Shown here: piece after piece, positions 6,529 to 14,599 of the stretch
How the letters are laid out: every line of letters begins with the position of its first letter
Numbering within the stretch: position 1 is the first letter of the stretch
Origin: Beggiatoa alba B18LD
Lineage (GTDB): Bacteria; Pseudomonadota; Gammaproteobacteria; Beggiatoales; Beggiatoaceae
NCBI RefSeq assembly: GCF_000245015.1
Contig: NZ_JH600070.1
Span: 3,430,684-3,494,683, forward strand
Direction: 5' to 3'
Length of the DNA: 64,000 nucleotides
The notes under the pieces: generated by a model
What the model was told of the DNA's origin: nothing
Seen by the model: the letters and a program-made list of their open reading frames with translations, nothing else
The model's database searches: none
Position numbers and translations under genes: made by a program

Positions 6529-8472
6529 ATGGTGTATAAGAAAATGGGTTATAAACAATCACTAGGATCAGAGGTTAAGCCAGTGAAAGGCTTAAAAGTC
6601 AATTCAAAGGACTTGTTTAAATCTCGCAGAACCTTAACGGCGCGTTTTGCTCGATGGTGGCGACATCATTTTCATGATCAGCCTGAATTGCCTATGGCTT
6701 TATCTGGCTACGAGTTTAGTTTAGAAAAAGGGATTCATAAACGTCGGTTTAAGCGACCAAAAACCGCTATTCTTACCATCAGCATGTTAGTGTCAATGGG
6801 CTGGTGGATTACCAGTACAGGCGCATTATACGAACCAAATGGCGGTCTTCATCAATTCGCCAAATCCTTGCAAACTGACATATTTTCGTCAGAGTCGTCA
6901 GAAAAAACGCTATCATCCACAGAAGAAAGTATGAGCTTTAGTGAGCCTATTCCGACTGAATTGGCTGATTTGTTTATTCCTGCCTTAGCGGTTTTACCCA
7001 CTGATTGGGATTATCAAAATGCAACGTTTAATGTTGAAGCGGAAACAGAAGAGGATATTGATGAAACGCAGAATTTAGAAGTCGCGGACGCGCCAGAATC
7101 ACCATGGATTGATTTAAATGTCAGTGAAGGGGATACCCTTTCTACGCTGTTTGTGCGTTATCAACTCAATCGTGGTCAGTTGCACGAAATTCTTGATTTA
7201 GGCGAGCAAGCCAGTAAATTAAATGCGCTTCAACCAGGGCAAGAGTTGCGAATTCGACGGGATTCTAACGGGAATGTTGAGGATTTAATTGTCGATTTAG
7301 ACTTTAGTAGCGAATTGCATATTTCACGCGGTGAAGAAGGCTTTACCAAAACAGTGATTAAACGTGATATCAATACGCAAGTCGTTTTCACACAAGGTTG
7401 CGTCAATAACACGTTATTTGATGCGGGCAGACAAGCAGGGTTATCTAACCGTCAATTACTGCAATTGTTAAAACGAGTCTTTCCTGAACAAATTAATTTT
7501 AAAGAAATTAAGCAAGGTGATACCTTTAAAATTCTTTATACCCAATATGTTGCAGGGGATGCGGTGGACGAAGGGGATATTTTAGCCGTTGAATTTAATA
7601 CACAAGGTAAACCTTTCTACGCTGTGCGCCAACTTAATCGTACTGGGGAAGCCGTTTATTACAAACCTACCAGTGAGAGCGCGGTACAACTCAGTGGATT
7701 GTTAAAACAATTAGGCGGTGATATTTGTCAAACACAATCCTCTAAACTGGCTTCACAAACAGCAGAGAAACAAATCAATGTTGGTAAGAAGACATTGACA
7801 TGGCAACGGGTGAAAAATAGCAATACAGCGTGGGTCTTAACCGCTGATAATGAAACAGGCATTTTAAGCTGGTTAAAAGCCAGTGAACCCTTGATTACAC
7901 CTAAACCAATACCAGCCCCTGTTGTGCCTAAACAACCCTCCTTATTAACGGCTAAACTCAATTTAAACACGAGCCAGCAACAAGCCAAAAAACGTGCTGA
8001 AGTGAAAGCCAATAATAGTTATTTATTAAAGCCTACAACAGTTACACCGAAGCGCGTTGTTACTGAAAATTATGTTGAAGATTATCAACAAGTGGGCGGA
8101 GATTTGCGGATTAAAACCGCATTGAAAAATGCACAAAATCTCTTAGGAACACCTTACCGTTATGGTGGTACAACACCCTCAGGCTTTGATTGTAGTGGTT
8201 TTGTGTATTACAACTATCATAAAGTCGGCATTCGTGTGCCACGCACGGCACATGAGCAATATCAAAGCAGTCGCCCTGTTGGAAAAGGGAATTTAAAACC
8301 AGGCGATTTAGTCTTTTTCCGCGTGCGTAGCAGTAGCCGTATTGACCACGTCGGTATCTATCTCGGCGGTGATAAGTTCATTCATGCCGAAGCAACCAAT
8401 AAACCCGTCACCATTACCAGCCTAAACGATAAATACTACAGTCGTTATTTTGTTGGTGGAGGTCGTAACTAA
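6529..8472 (+). CDS. Membrane-anchored OapA/MepM-like protein with C-terminal NlpC/P60 peptidase
   Basis: The 647-residue protein has a positively charged N-terminus, one membrane segment (about residues 80–97), an acidic linker, and a LysM-like OapA region (IDLNVSEGDTLSTLF, about 190–250). A Csd3-like second domain follows (KQGDTFKILYTQYV, about 330–400), then a linker, and an NlpC/P60 domain at about 530–647. The catalytic residues are Cys555 (FDCSGFV), His607 (IDHVGIYLG) and His619 (FIHAEA). The front half resembles MepM-type endopeptidases, which normally end in an M23 zinc peptidase. Here the hydrolase is a cysteine peptidase, predicted to cut peptidoglycan peptides in the periplasm. It overlaps the next gene by one base. 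Start 6529 or 6544; no clear ribosome-binding site. Confidence 0.82.
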   Translation: MVYKKMGYKQSLGSEVKPVKGLKVNSKDLFKSRRTLTARFARWWRHHFHDQPELPMALSGYEFSLEKGIHKRRFKRPKTAILTISMLVSMGWWITSTGALYEPNGGLHQFAKSLQTDIFSSESSEKTLSSTEESMSFSEPIPTELADLFIPALAVLPTDWDYQNATFNVEAETEEDIDETQNLEVADAPESPWIDLNVSEGDTLSTLFVRYQLNRGQLHEILDLGEQASKLNALQPGQELRIRRDSNGNVEDLIVDLDFSSELHISRGEEGFTKTVIKRDINTQVVFTQGCVNNTLFDAGRQAGLSNRQLLQLLKRVFPEQINFKEIKQGDTFKILYTQYVAGDAVDEGDILAVEFNTQGKPFYAVRQLNRTGEAVYYKPTSESAVQLSGLLKQLGGDICQTQSSKLASQTAEKQINVGKKTLTWQRVKNSNTAWVLTADNETGILSWLKASEPLITPKPIPAPVVPKQPSLLTAKLNLNTSQQQAKKRAEVKANNSYLLKPTTVTPKRVVTENYVEDYQQVGGDLRIKTALKNAQNLLGTPYRYGGTTPSGFDCSGFVYYNYHKVGIRVPRTAHEQYQSSRPVGKGNLKPGDLVFFRVRSSSRIDHVGIYLGGDKFIHAEATNKPVTITSLNDKYYSRYFVGGGRN

Positions 8473-9515
8473 TGCAGATTAAATCCCTACAAACCCTTTT
8501 ATTATGCCTTTCTATCAGTATGAGCACTGCTGTTCATGCAAAAGAAACCGTCGATATTATTGGGGTAGGGGATATGATGCTGGGTACAAATTACCCAGTC
8601 GCAGAGCTTCTCCCGCCAAATCAAGGACGTGACCTACTCGCAAATGTGCAAGACATTCTTCGCAATGCCGATGTAACATTTGGTAATTTAGAGGGGGTTA
8701 TCCTTGATGAGGGCGGTACAACGGGTAAAGTCAATTGTAGTAACTGCTTTTCCTTTCGGATGCCTGAATATTTAATTGATAATTTAGTGACGGCAGGCTT
8801 TGATGTCGTGAGCATTGCGAATAATCATGTCGGTGATTTTGGCGCGGTAGGTATGCAAAACACGATTAAAGTTCTGAAAGAAAAAGGTTTATATGCCGCA
8901 GGCTTTGAGTCCGTGCCGTCTGTGAGTTTTAGTAAAGACGGTATTCGTTATGGATTTGCTGCGTTTGCGCCGAATAATAATGTCATGGATTTACGGGATA
9001 TTGCAGGCGCGAAACGATTGGTTGCGCAATTAGCCCGCGATAATGATATTGTCATCGTCTCTTTTCATGGGGGTGCAGAAGGTAGCAAACATCAACATGT
9101 TACCCGTCAGTCTGAAACCTTTTATAGTGAAAATCGTGGCAACGTGTATGAATTTGCGCACGCCGTCATTGATGCAGGTGCTGATGTCGTCTTTGGTCAT
9201 GGACCTCATGTGACTCGTGCAGTAGAAGTTTATAATAATCGCTTTATTGCGTATAGTTTGGGCAATTTCTGCACTTATGGGCCTTTTAATGTGAAAGGCG
9301 TTAATGGGGTCGCGCCACTTATCAAAGTCAGTGTTGATAAAACAGGGCAGTTTATTCAAGCAAAAGTCGTTTCTATCCAACAAACTAAACGCAGTTCTGT
9401 GATGCTAGATAATCAAGCAACGGCTTACCAATTAATTCAATCCCTCACGAAAGCGGATTTCCCTGAAAGTCGCTTATCCTTTAGCCCCTCAGGGGTCATT
9501 ACTCAGTTGAAATAA
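8472..9515 (+). CDS. CapA-family (PGA_cap) secreted metallophosphatase-like protein
   Basis: The protein has 347 residues with a signal peptide (LQTLLLCLSISMSTAVHA, cleavage near residue 23). Motifs of the CapA/PgsA family follow: GVGDMMLG at 31–38, FGNLEGVI, SIANNHVGDFG, VSFHGGAEG and FGHGPHVTR. These are the metal-ligand blocks of the calcineurin-like fold. CapA proteins act in poly-gamma-glutamate or capsule assembly and related envelope work; the substrate here is unknown. The start codon overlaps the stop of the NlpC/P60 gene (TAATG), so the two are probably co-translated and work together at the cell envelope. Confidence 0.85.
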   Translation: MQIKSLQTLLLCLSISMSTAVHAKETVDIIGVGDMMLGTNYPVAELLPPNQGRDLLANVQDILRNADVTFGNLEGVILDEGGTTGKVNCSNCFSFRMPEYLIDNLVTAGFDVVSIANNHVGDFGAVGMQNTIKVLKEKGLYAAGFESVPSVSFSKDGIRYGFAAFAPNNNVMDLRDIAGAKRLVAQLARDNDIVIVSFHGGAEGSKHQHVTRQSETFYSENRGNVYEFAHAVIDAGADVVFGHGPHVTRAVEVYNNRFIAYSLGNFCTYGPFNVKGVNGVAPLIKVSVDKTGQFIQAKVVSIQQTKRSSVMLDNQATAYQLIQSLTKADFPESRLSFSPSGVITQLK

Positions 9516-9523
9516 GTTTAAAA

Positions 9524-10289
9524 GGTAGAGCTAAAGAAGCAGTGATATTAAAATAGTGAAACCGAAGAAATATAAAGAGCTCCTAAAATGCTAACTTGCC
9601 CTAGCTGTAAAGCGACATACATTGTGAAATACGGAAAAACCCGTACAGGGACACAAAACTATAAATGTCGCGAATGCGGACGGAGATTTGTAGAACAGCC
9701 TACCAAGAAATACATAAGCCAAGAAACTTGGGCACGGGTAGATAAACTGTTAAAAGAAAAACTCTCACTAAGAGGAATAGCGCGTGTCACGGGAATCTCA
9801 GGCACATGGCTACAACATGATGTCAATGGTTTGTATGCACAACAAAGACTAGAACAAGCGGTTAAAAAAAAGCAATTGTGCTTAGAATGCGATGAGATGT
9901 AGTCATTGGTTGGGCAGCGTCAACAGAAAGTTTGGATATGGTTAGCATTGGATAGAGACTCACGAGAGCGAGAGATTGTCGGGGTTGTCTTTGGAAAGCG
10001 AGATGCAGAGGGGGCGCAAGCACTGTGGGACTCACTCCCAGCGGTATATCGGCAATGTGCAGTCTGTTACACCAACTTCTGGGAAGCCTATCAGAAAGTT
10101 CTTCCGAGTAAACGGCATAAAGCGGTAGGGAAGGAGACAGGGCTTGAGCGATTTAACCATACGTTAAGACAGCGTGGTAGTCGTTTAGTGAGAAAAACCT
10201 TATCTTTCTCCAAGAAGATAGAAAATCACATCGGTGCTACTATTTTTTCATTAATGATTACAACAAATCACTGCTTCTTTAGCACTACC
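9524..10289 (+). mobile_element. IS1-family insertion sequence, decayed
   Basis: The ends are 23-bp inverted repeats with one mismatch: GGTAGAGCTAAAGAAGCAG at 9524 and, on the minus strand, GGTAGTGCTAAAGAAGCAG from 10289. The length of 766 bp is normal for IS1. The transposase frame is broken. I found no exact flanking duplication, so the target repeat has probably decayed. The element separates capA from the terminator at 10326. Confidence 0.87.
9588..10282 (+). pseudogene. IS1 transposase, inactivated
   Basis: The N-terminal part has the zinc-finger block (CPSCKATY … KCRECGRRF) and a helix-turn-helix, as in InsA. The downstream part has the InsB catalytic blocks (VWIWLALDRDSRE, CYTNFWEAY, LERFNHTLRQR, LVRKTLSFSKK). 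Three lesions are visible. An amber TAG at 9900–9902 replaces the tryptophan codon of the conserved DEMWS motif. A few residues are missing between GKETG and ERFN. A frame change after ENHIGA moves the normal YFINDYN ending to another frame that stops at 10282. It cannot make an active transposase. Confidence 0.85.
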
Positions 10290-10325
10290 AAAAATTTATC
10301 AAAAGACTTTCCCAACGGTTTTTAT

Positions 10326-10362
10326 AAAAAAAGCGCGAACAATCATTTGTCCGCGCTTTTTT
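10326..10362 (+). terminator. Intrinsic terminator
   Basis: AAAAAAAGCGCG (10326–10337) and CGCGCTTTTTT (10352–10362) form a GC-rich stem extended by A/T pairs and followed by a T-run. It probably ended the NlpC/P60–capA transcript before the IS1 insertion; the A-run on the other side makes it usable on both strands. Confidence 0.78.
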
Positions 10363-10386
10363 ATTTCAATCCAGCCAATTACTTAC

Positions 10387-10705
10387 TAACCTGAGTACGG
10401 CGATATTCTTTTAAAAAGACAAGAGATTGTCTGAATCAGAATTAACAGAATTAACAGAATTTAAACCCTCTTATAGTAAACGCACTATAAAACGGTACGA
10501 AGGACTGGCAGTCCTATGAGGACTGCCAGTCCTAAATTTAAATCACTTTATCGTACGTTTACTATAAACCAAGAAATTAACGCGAATCACACTTTTTAAT
10601 TCTGCTAATTCTGAAAATTCTGATTCAGACAAAAAAAGACCTGCTAGGTTTTGAAAACCTAGCAGGTATCTGTTTTATTTTATAAATATCGCCGAACTCG
10701 GGTTA
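10387..10705. repeat. Foldback intergenic repeat, copy C (complete, with a nested 95-bp MITE)
   Basis: The left end TAACCTGAGTACGGCGA (10387–10403) pairs with TCGCCGAACTCGGGTTA (10689–10705). If the termini are taken as ACCTGAG and CTCGGGT, the 5-bp direct repeat TACTA abuts both (10384–10388 and 10704–10708). This mirrors the position of TACTTTA around the IS982 element. The right TACTA includes the stop codon of ackA. The palindromic ACCTGCTAGGTTTT module lies at about 10638–10667. The element is split by the IS630-type MITE at 10472–10566. Confidence 0.78.
10472..10566. repeat. 95-bp IS630-type MITE, copy 1
   Basis: TATAGTAAACG at 10472 is mirrored by CGTTTACTATA ending at 10566. The centre is a long hairpin of GGACTGGCAGTCC and GGACTGCCAGTCC. 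The insertion point is the TA in the CCCTTAAACC stretch of the host repeat, and the outer TA/TA is the target duplication. The ends match those of the IS630 element at 87–2058 (TATAGCAAACG). Confidence 0.8.
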
Positions 10706-11884
10706 CTAAGCTGATAACACCCGTAACGTATGCTGTGCAATCATCTTTTCTTCATTGGTCGGAATCACCCAAACAGAAGTACGGCTGTCAGGCGTGCTGA
10801 TGCAAGAGGCATGTTTGGCATTTGCTTCAGGATTTAATTTAATCCCTAACCATTCCGCTTTTTCACACACTTGTGCTCGAATGGGGCTGGCATATTCGCC
10901 AATGCCCGCAGTAAAGACCAGCGCGTCAATGCCGTTAATGGTGGAGGTCATCGCCCCTAATTCGCACCCGATTCGATAGACGAAGTAGTCTATGGCTTCT
11001 TTTGCATGGGGGGAATCGCTGGCTAATAAGGTTTCCATGTCGTTGCTAATGCCTGACACGCCTAATAAACCTGAGCGGTTATAAAGTAGCTTGGTCAGTT
11101 CTTTAACGTCCATGCCTTGGTTGAGGAAATGGAGGATAACGCCCGCATCAATCGCGCCTGTGCGTGTGCCCATGGGTAAACCGTCTAAAGCGGTGAAGCC
11201 CATAGTTGACGCAACACTTTTGCCGTGACGAATTGCGCACATGCTAGAGCCATTGCCTAAATGGGCAACAACAACTTTTTCAGGTAATTTCCCCATAACA
11301 GCAGGAATTTTTTGCGCAATGTATTCGTAGGATAAACCGTGGAAACCATAGCGTTTTATCCCTTGTTCGGTGTATTCACGGGGAATGCCGAAGCGTTGCG
11401 CGGTTAGCGTTTGCGTGGTGTGGAACGCGGTATCAAAACACGCGACTTGTGGTAAATGTTCTTTCAGTTTGTCTAAGACTTTTATCGGCGCGAGGTTGTG
11501 GGGTTGATGTAACGGTGCTAGCGGGATAAGAGCCTCAAGCTCTTGATAAATTTCAGATGTAATGGCGACAGGTTTGTTAAAGGTCACGCCACCGTGGACA
11601 ACGCGATGTCCAACGGCATAGAGGCTTAAACCATCGTCGCGTTCTTCCATCCATTTAAGTAAACGGGCAAAAGCGGCTTCGTGGGTTGCTGTCCCTAAAT
11701 CTTCATCCGTGAGTTTTAAACCTATCGCGTTTTTGGCGGTAAAGTGGGCGTGTGTGCCTAAGCCTGAGATATTGCCACGATAGATTAACTCTAAAGTTTG
11801 TTCTGCACCGTCATTGATAGCAAACAATGAGAATTTAATGCTGGATGAACCTGCATTAATCACGAGGATAGCGTTTTGACTCAT
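10706..11884 (-). CDS. ackA: Acetate kinase
   Basis: This cytoplasmic enzyme converts acetyl phosphate and ADP to acetate and ATP. The 392-residue sequence is full length, with the N-terminal INAGSSSIKFSLF, VGHRVVHGG, the active-site FDTAFH, RYGFHGLSYEYI, VVAHLGNGSSM and TAGIGEYASPIR. AAGGA precedes the ATG at 11884, which overlaps the stop of the upstream MaoC–PTA gene by ATGA. Together the two make an acetyl-CoA to acetate and ATP route, useful under low oxygen. The stop codon touches repeat copy C. Confidence 0.96.
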   Translation of the reverse strand: MSQNAILVINAGSSSIKFSLFAINDGAEQTLELIYRGNISGLGTHAHFTAKNAIGLKLTDEDLGTATHEAAFARLLKWMEERDDGLSLYAVGHRVVHGGVTFNKPVAITSEIYQELEALIPLAPLHQPHNLAPIKVLDKLKEHLPQVACFDTAFHTTQTLTAQRFGIPREYTEQGIKRYGFHGLSYEYIAQKIPAVMGKLPEKVVVAHLGNGSSMCAIRHGKSVASTMGFTALDGLPMGTRTGAIDAGVILHFLNQGMDVKELTKLLYNRSGLLGVSGISNDMETLLASDSPHAKEAIDYFVYRIGCELGAMTSTINGIDALVFTAGIGEYASPIRAQVCEKAEWLGIKLNPEANAKHASCISTPDSRTSVWVIPTNEEKMIAQHTLRVLSA

Positions 11885-13296
11885 GGAATTCCTTTGGCTT
11901 TGTTACGAACAAGGAGTAGGGCTAGGGCGCAAGATGCCATACGGCTTAGGACAGAGTCGGCGCGACTGGTGAGGGCAATGGGAACTCTAGCCCCTAAGAC
12001 GATGCCTGAAGATTGGGCTTCTGCCATGTATTCTAGTTGTTTAGCAACCATATTGCCTGCTTCTAGGTCAGGCGCGACGAGGATGTCGGCTTGTCCTGCA
12101 ACAGGGGAAACAATGCCTTTAATTCTGGCTGCTTCCATAGAAACGGCATTGTCAAAGGCTAAAGGTCCATCGATGATACCGCCAACGATTTGTTTACGGT
12201 CTGCCATTTTGCAGATGGCGGCGGCTTCGAGGGTAGAACGCATTTTAGGATTAATGGTTTCTACCGCTGAGAGTAAGGCTATTTTGGGTTGTGGCACCCC
12301 TAAGGCATGGGCAAGTTCAATCGCACTTTGTACGATGTCGCGTTTGTCTTCTAAGGTGGGGTCGATGTTAATGGCAGCATCGGTAACGAAGAGCGGACGT
12401 GGATAGGTAGGAACATCGATAACGAAAACGTGACTCATACGGCGAGAGGTGGCAATCCCTGTGCCGCGTTGTACTGCCGCGCCCATGAGTTCGTCGGTAT
12501 GTAAACTGCCTTTCATGATGGCATCGACTTCGCCTGAACGTGCCATTGCAACGGCAACAGAGGCGGCTTCATGGCTGTGTTCGGTGTCAACAAAGTTGTA
12601 GCCACTAATATCGACACCGTCTTCTTGGGCGACAGCAATAATTTTGGCTTTAGGCCCTACGAGGTAAGGAATAATTAAATTTGCTTTTGCGGCTTCTATC
12701 GCGCCAAATAGGGAGTTGCGGTCAACAGGGTGTACGACTGCCATACGAATGGGGTCGTATTTTTCTGTCATGGCAACTAAGCGTTGTAGTTGAGCACCAG
12801 GGTTGTTGATTTGTAATTCTGGTAAGGCAATGGCTTCCCGAACAATTTTTTCAGTTGGCGCAATAACTTCTGATGTTCCCGAGCAAACTTTTTCTCCCCG
12901 TTGGTTTGTCCCTAAACAGTCAAAAATAATGCTGTTGTCTTGCGGATTTTTACTCTTAACGGTAATGGTGAGCGTAACGGTATCACCCAACGTTAAGTAG
13001 TTATGGAAACTTAAGTTTTGCCCTTTATAAATCGTTCCAGGTCCTGGGAGTTGTGTTCCAAGAATCCCTGAAATGAGCGCGCCGTTCCACATGCTGTGTC
13101 CCGTGACTTTGTTTTTTTTATCTTGTTCGTGTACGTAATCAAAGTCTAAATGGGTGGGGTTTAAATCCCCTGATGCCATGGCAAAAATATTAATGTCTTC
13201 ATAGGTGAGCGTGCGGGAAACGCTAGCCGATTCACCAAGTTGAATTTCAGCAAAGGTTTTATTGCTAATACTCTGTTGAGGTGCTGAGTTGTGCAT
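11881..13296 (-). CDS. Bifunctional MaoC-like enoyl-CoA hydratase / phosphate acetyltransferase
   Basis: The 471-residue fusion has a MaoC-like hot-dog domain at residues 1–150 (YEDINIFAMASGDLNPTHLD, with the Asp/His pair of R-hydratases; GHSMWNGALISG). A phosphate acetyl/butyryl-transferase domain follows at about 165–471 (IMKGSLHTDELM, SHVFVIDVPTYPRPLFVTDAA, EAGNMVAKQL). The transferase makes acetyl phosphate from acetyl-CoA. The hydratase part is thought to act on R-3-hydroxyacyl/enoyl-CoA. It lies between fabI and ackA on the same strand, so carbon could pass from acyl-CoA reduction to acetate and ATP. Confidence 0.88.
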   Translation of the reverse strand: MHNSAPQQSISNKTFAEIQLGESASVSRTLTYEDINIFAMASGDLNPTHLDFDYVHEQDKKNKVTGHSMWNGALISGILGTQLPGPGTIYKGQNLSFHNYLTLGDTVTLTITVKSKNPQDNSIIFDCLGTNQRGEKVCSGTSEVIAPTEKIVREAIALPELQINNPGAQLQRLVAMTEKYDPIRMAVVHPVDRNSLFGAIEAAKANLIIPYLVGPKAKIIAVAQEDGVDISGYNFVDTEHSHEAASVAVAMARSGEVDAIMKGSLHTDELMGAAVQRGTGIATSRRMSHVFVIDVPTYPRPLFVTDAAINIDPTLEDKRDIVQSAIELAHALGVPQPKIALLSAVETINPKMRSTLEAAAICKMADRKQIVGGIIDGPLAFDNAVSMEAARIKGIVSPVAGQADILVAPDLEAGNMVAKQLEYMAEAQSSGIVLGARVPIALTSRADSVLSRMASCALALLLVRNKAKGIP

Positions 13297-13337
13297 AGTT
13301 GTTGATTCTCACGTTGTTCACGTTATGTATTGCTATC

Positions 13338-13374
13338 ATGCTGATAAGCAAGAAGAACAAAGCCTTATCAGCAT
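13338..13374 (-). other. Hairpin between fabI and the MaoC–PTA gene
   Basis: ATGCTGATAAG (13338–13348) and CTTATCAGCAT (13364–13374) form a perfect 11-bp stem with a 15-nt loop. No T-run follows, so it is more likely an mRNA-processing or stabilising structure, or an operator, than a strong terminator. Confidence 0.5.
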
Positions 13375-13389
13375 AAGCGTTATGATGGC

Positions 13390-14163
13390 TTAACCAACGA
13401 TGTGATAGCCCGCATCGACATAGATACGATTACCTGTAATCGATTTTGCCATGTCGCTCACAAGATAGGCGCAAATACTTCCAACATCTTCAATGGTGAC
13501 TAATTGGTGTTGGGGGGCGCGTTCGGTGGCTTTCTCAATGAGTTCGTCAAAATGGGAAATCCCAGAGGCAGCACGGGTTTTTAAGGGACCGGGGGAAATG
13601 GCGTGTACACGAATGCCTTTTTCGCCTAATTCTGCGGCTAGATAACGGCTGGTGCTTTCTAACGCTGCTTTGACAGGTCCCATGAGGTTGTAATTTTCAA
13701 CAACACGTTCTGCACCGAAGTAGCTCATGGTTAATAAACAACCGCCATCTTTCATTAAAGGCTCGGCAAGTTTTGCCATGCGGACGAAGGAGTGGCAAGA
13801 AATATCCATTGCGAGCAGGAAGCCATCACGGGAGCAGTCCGTTACGCGACCATGCAGGTCATCACGGGGGGCAAAGGCGATGGAGTGTAATAGGAAATCT
13901 AATTTGCCCCATTTTTGTTCGATCGCCGCAAAAACTGCTTCTAATTCGCCTTCATGGCTGACATCGCAAGGTAAAAGTAAGGGGGCTTCTAATTCTTTTG
14001 CTAATGGCTCAACGTGTGGTTTTGCCTTTTCATTCAAGTAGGTAATGGCTAGCTCTGCGCCCCAATTACGGAATGCGTTTGCACAACCATAGGCAATACT
14101 TTGATTGTTCGCAATCCCTACAACAAGCCCTTTTTTACCCGCTAGAAAGTTTGCAGAATTCAT
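13390..14163 (-). CDS. fabI: Enoyl-[acyl-carrier-protein] reductase (NADH), FabI
   Basis: FabI reduces trans-2-enoyl-ACP in the last step of each fatty-acid elongation cycle. The sequence has the N-terminal cofactor block GLVVGIANNQSIAYG and the active-site YNLMGPVK (the Y-x6-K of FabI, not the Y-x3-K of ordinary SDRs), followed by SPGPLKTRAASGI. Length is 257 residues, as expected. TGGAG precedes the ATG. It is the first gene of an apparent three-gene operon with the MaoC–PTA fusion and ackA. Confidence 0.93.
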   Translation of the reverse strand: MNSANFLAGKKGLVVGIANNQSIAYGCANAFRNWGAELAITYLNEKAKPHVEPLAKELEAPLLLPCDVSHEGELEAVFAAIEQKWGKLDFLLHSIAFAPRDDLHGRVTDCSRDGFLLAMDISCHSFVRMAKLAEPLMKDGGCLLTMSYFGAERVVENYNLMGPVKAALESTSRYLAAELGEKGIRVHAISPGPLKTRAASGISHFDELIEKATERAPQHQLVTIEDVGSICAYLVSDMAKSITGNRIYVDAGYHIVG

Positions 14164-14341
14164 GCAAATAACTCCATTTAATTAAAAAAAACGTACATGT
14201 AGGTGATAACAGATGAGTCATTCTAAAATTGATATTGCAGAGCAACAATAGAATGTTTTACGCGCTGTTGTATCAAAATACAAGAAATGAATGACACAGA
14301 TATTGCTATAGGGTCAGATTAATTTTTTCTCGCTACCTAAT

Positions 14342-14524
14342 TTATTGATGTCGTTCTGGGGGGATAGATTTAGGCGGAACAATGTCATCTTTATCCATCA
14401 GAATTTCATGCGCGGGCCCTTCTAAATCATCAAATTGACCTGAGTGAATCGCCCATAAAAAAGCACCGATAACCAGTGTAATTAAGACGAGTGATAAAGG
14501 AATGAGTAAATAAAGTATGTCCAT
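14342..14524 (-). CDS. ccoS: cbb3-type cytochrome oxidase assembly protein CcoS
   Basis: The 60-residue product has one N-terminal membrane segment (LYLLIPLSLVLITLVIGAFLW) followed by the CcoS signature AIHSGQFDDLEGPAHEILMDKDD. CcoS is needed to put cofactors, including copper, into the cbb3 oxidase CcoN subunit. It usually follows the copper ATPase gene ccoI, but here no other cco gene is nearby. The gene sits alone between fabI and an OmpA/MotB-like gene. Confidence 0.88.
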   Translation of the reverse strand: MDILYLLIPLSLVLITLVIGAFLWAIHSGQFDDLEGPAHEILMDKDDIVPPKSIPPERHQ

Positions 14525-14599
14525 AGGAGATATGACAGTAACAAGTTGAATACTTTTTATACAATGGCGTGTTGGTGTGAATTTCTCAAGTCTGTAGGG

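Noticed and set aside
6364-6558. 64-codon minus-strand open frame between globin and NlpC/P60 gene
   Set aside because: Overlaps the start of the NlpC/P60 gene and has no recognisable features; probably chance.
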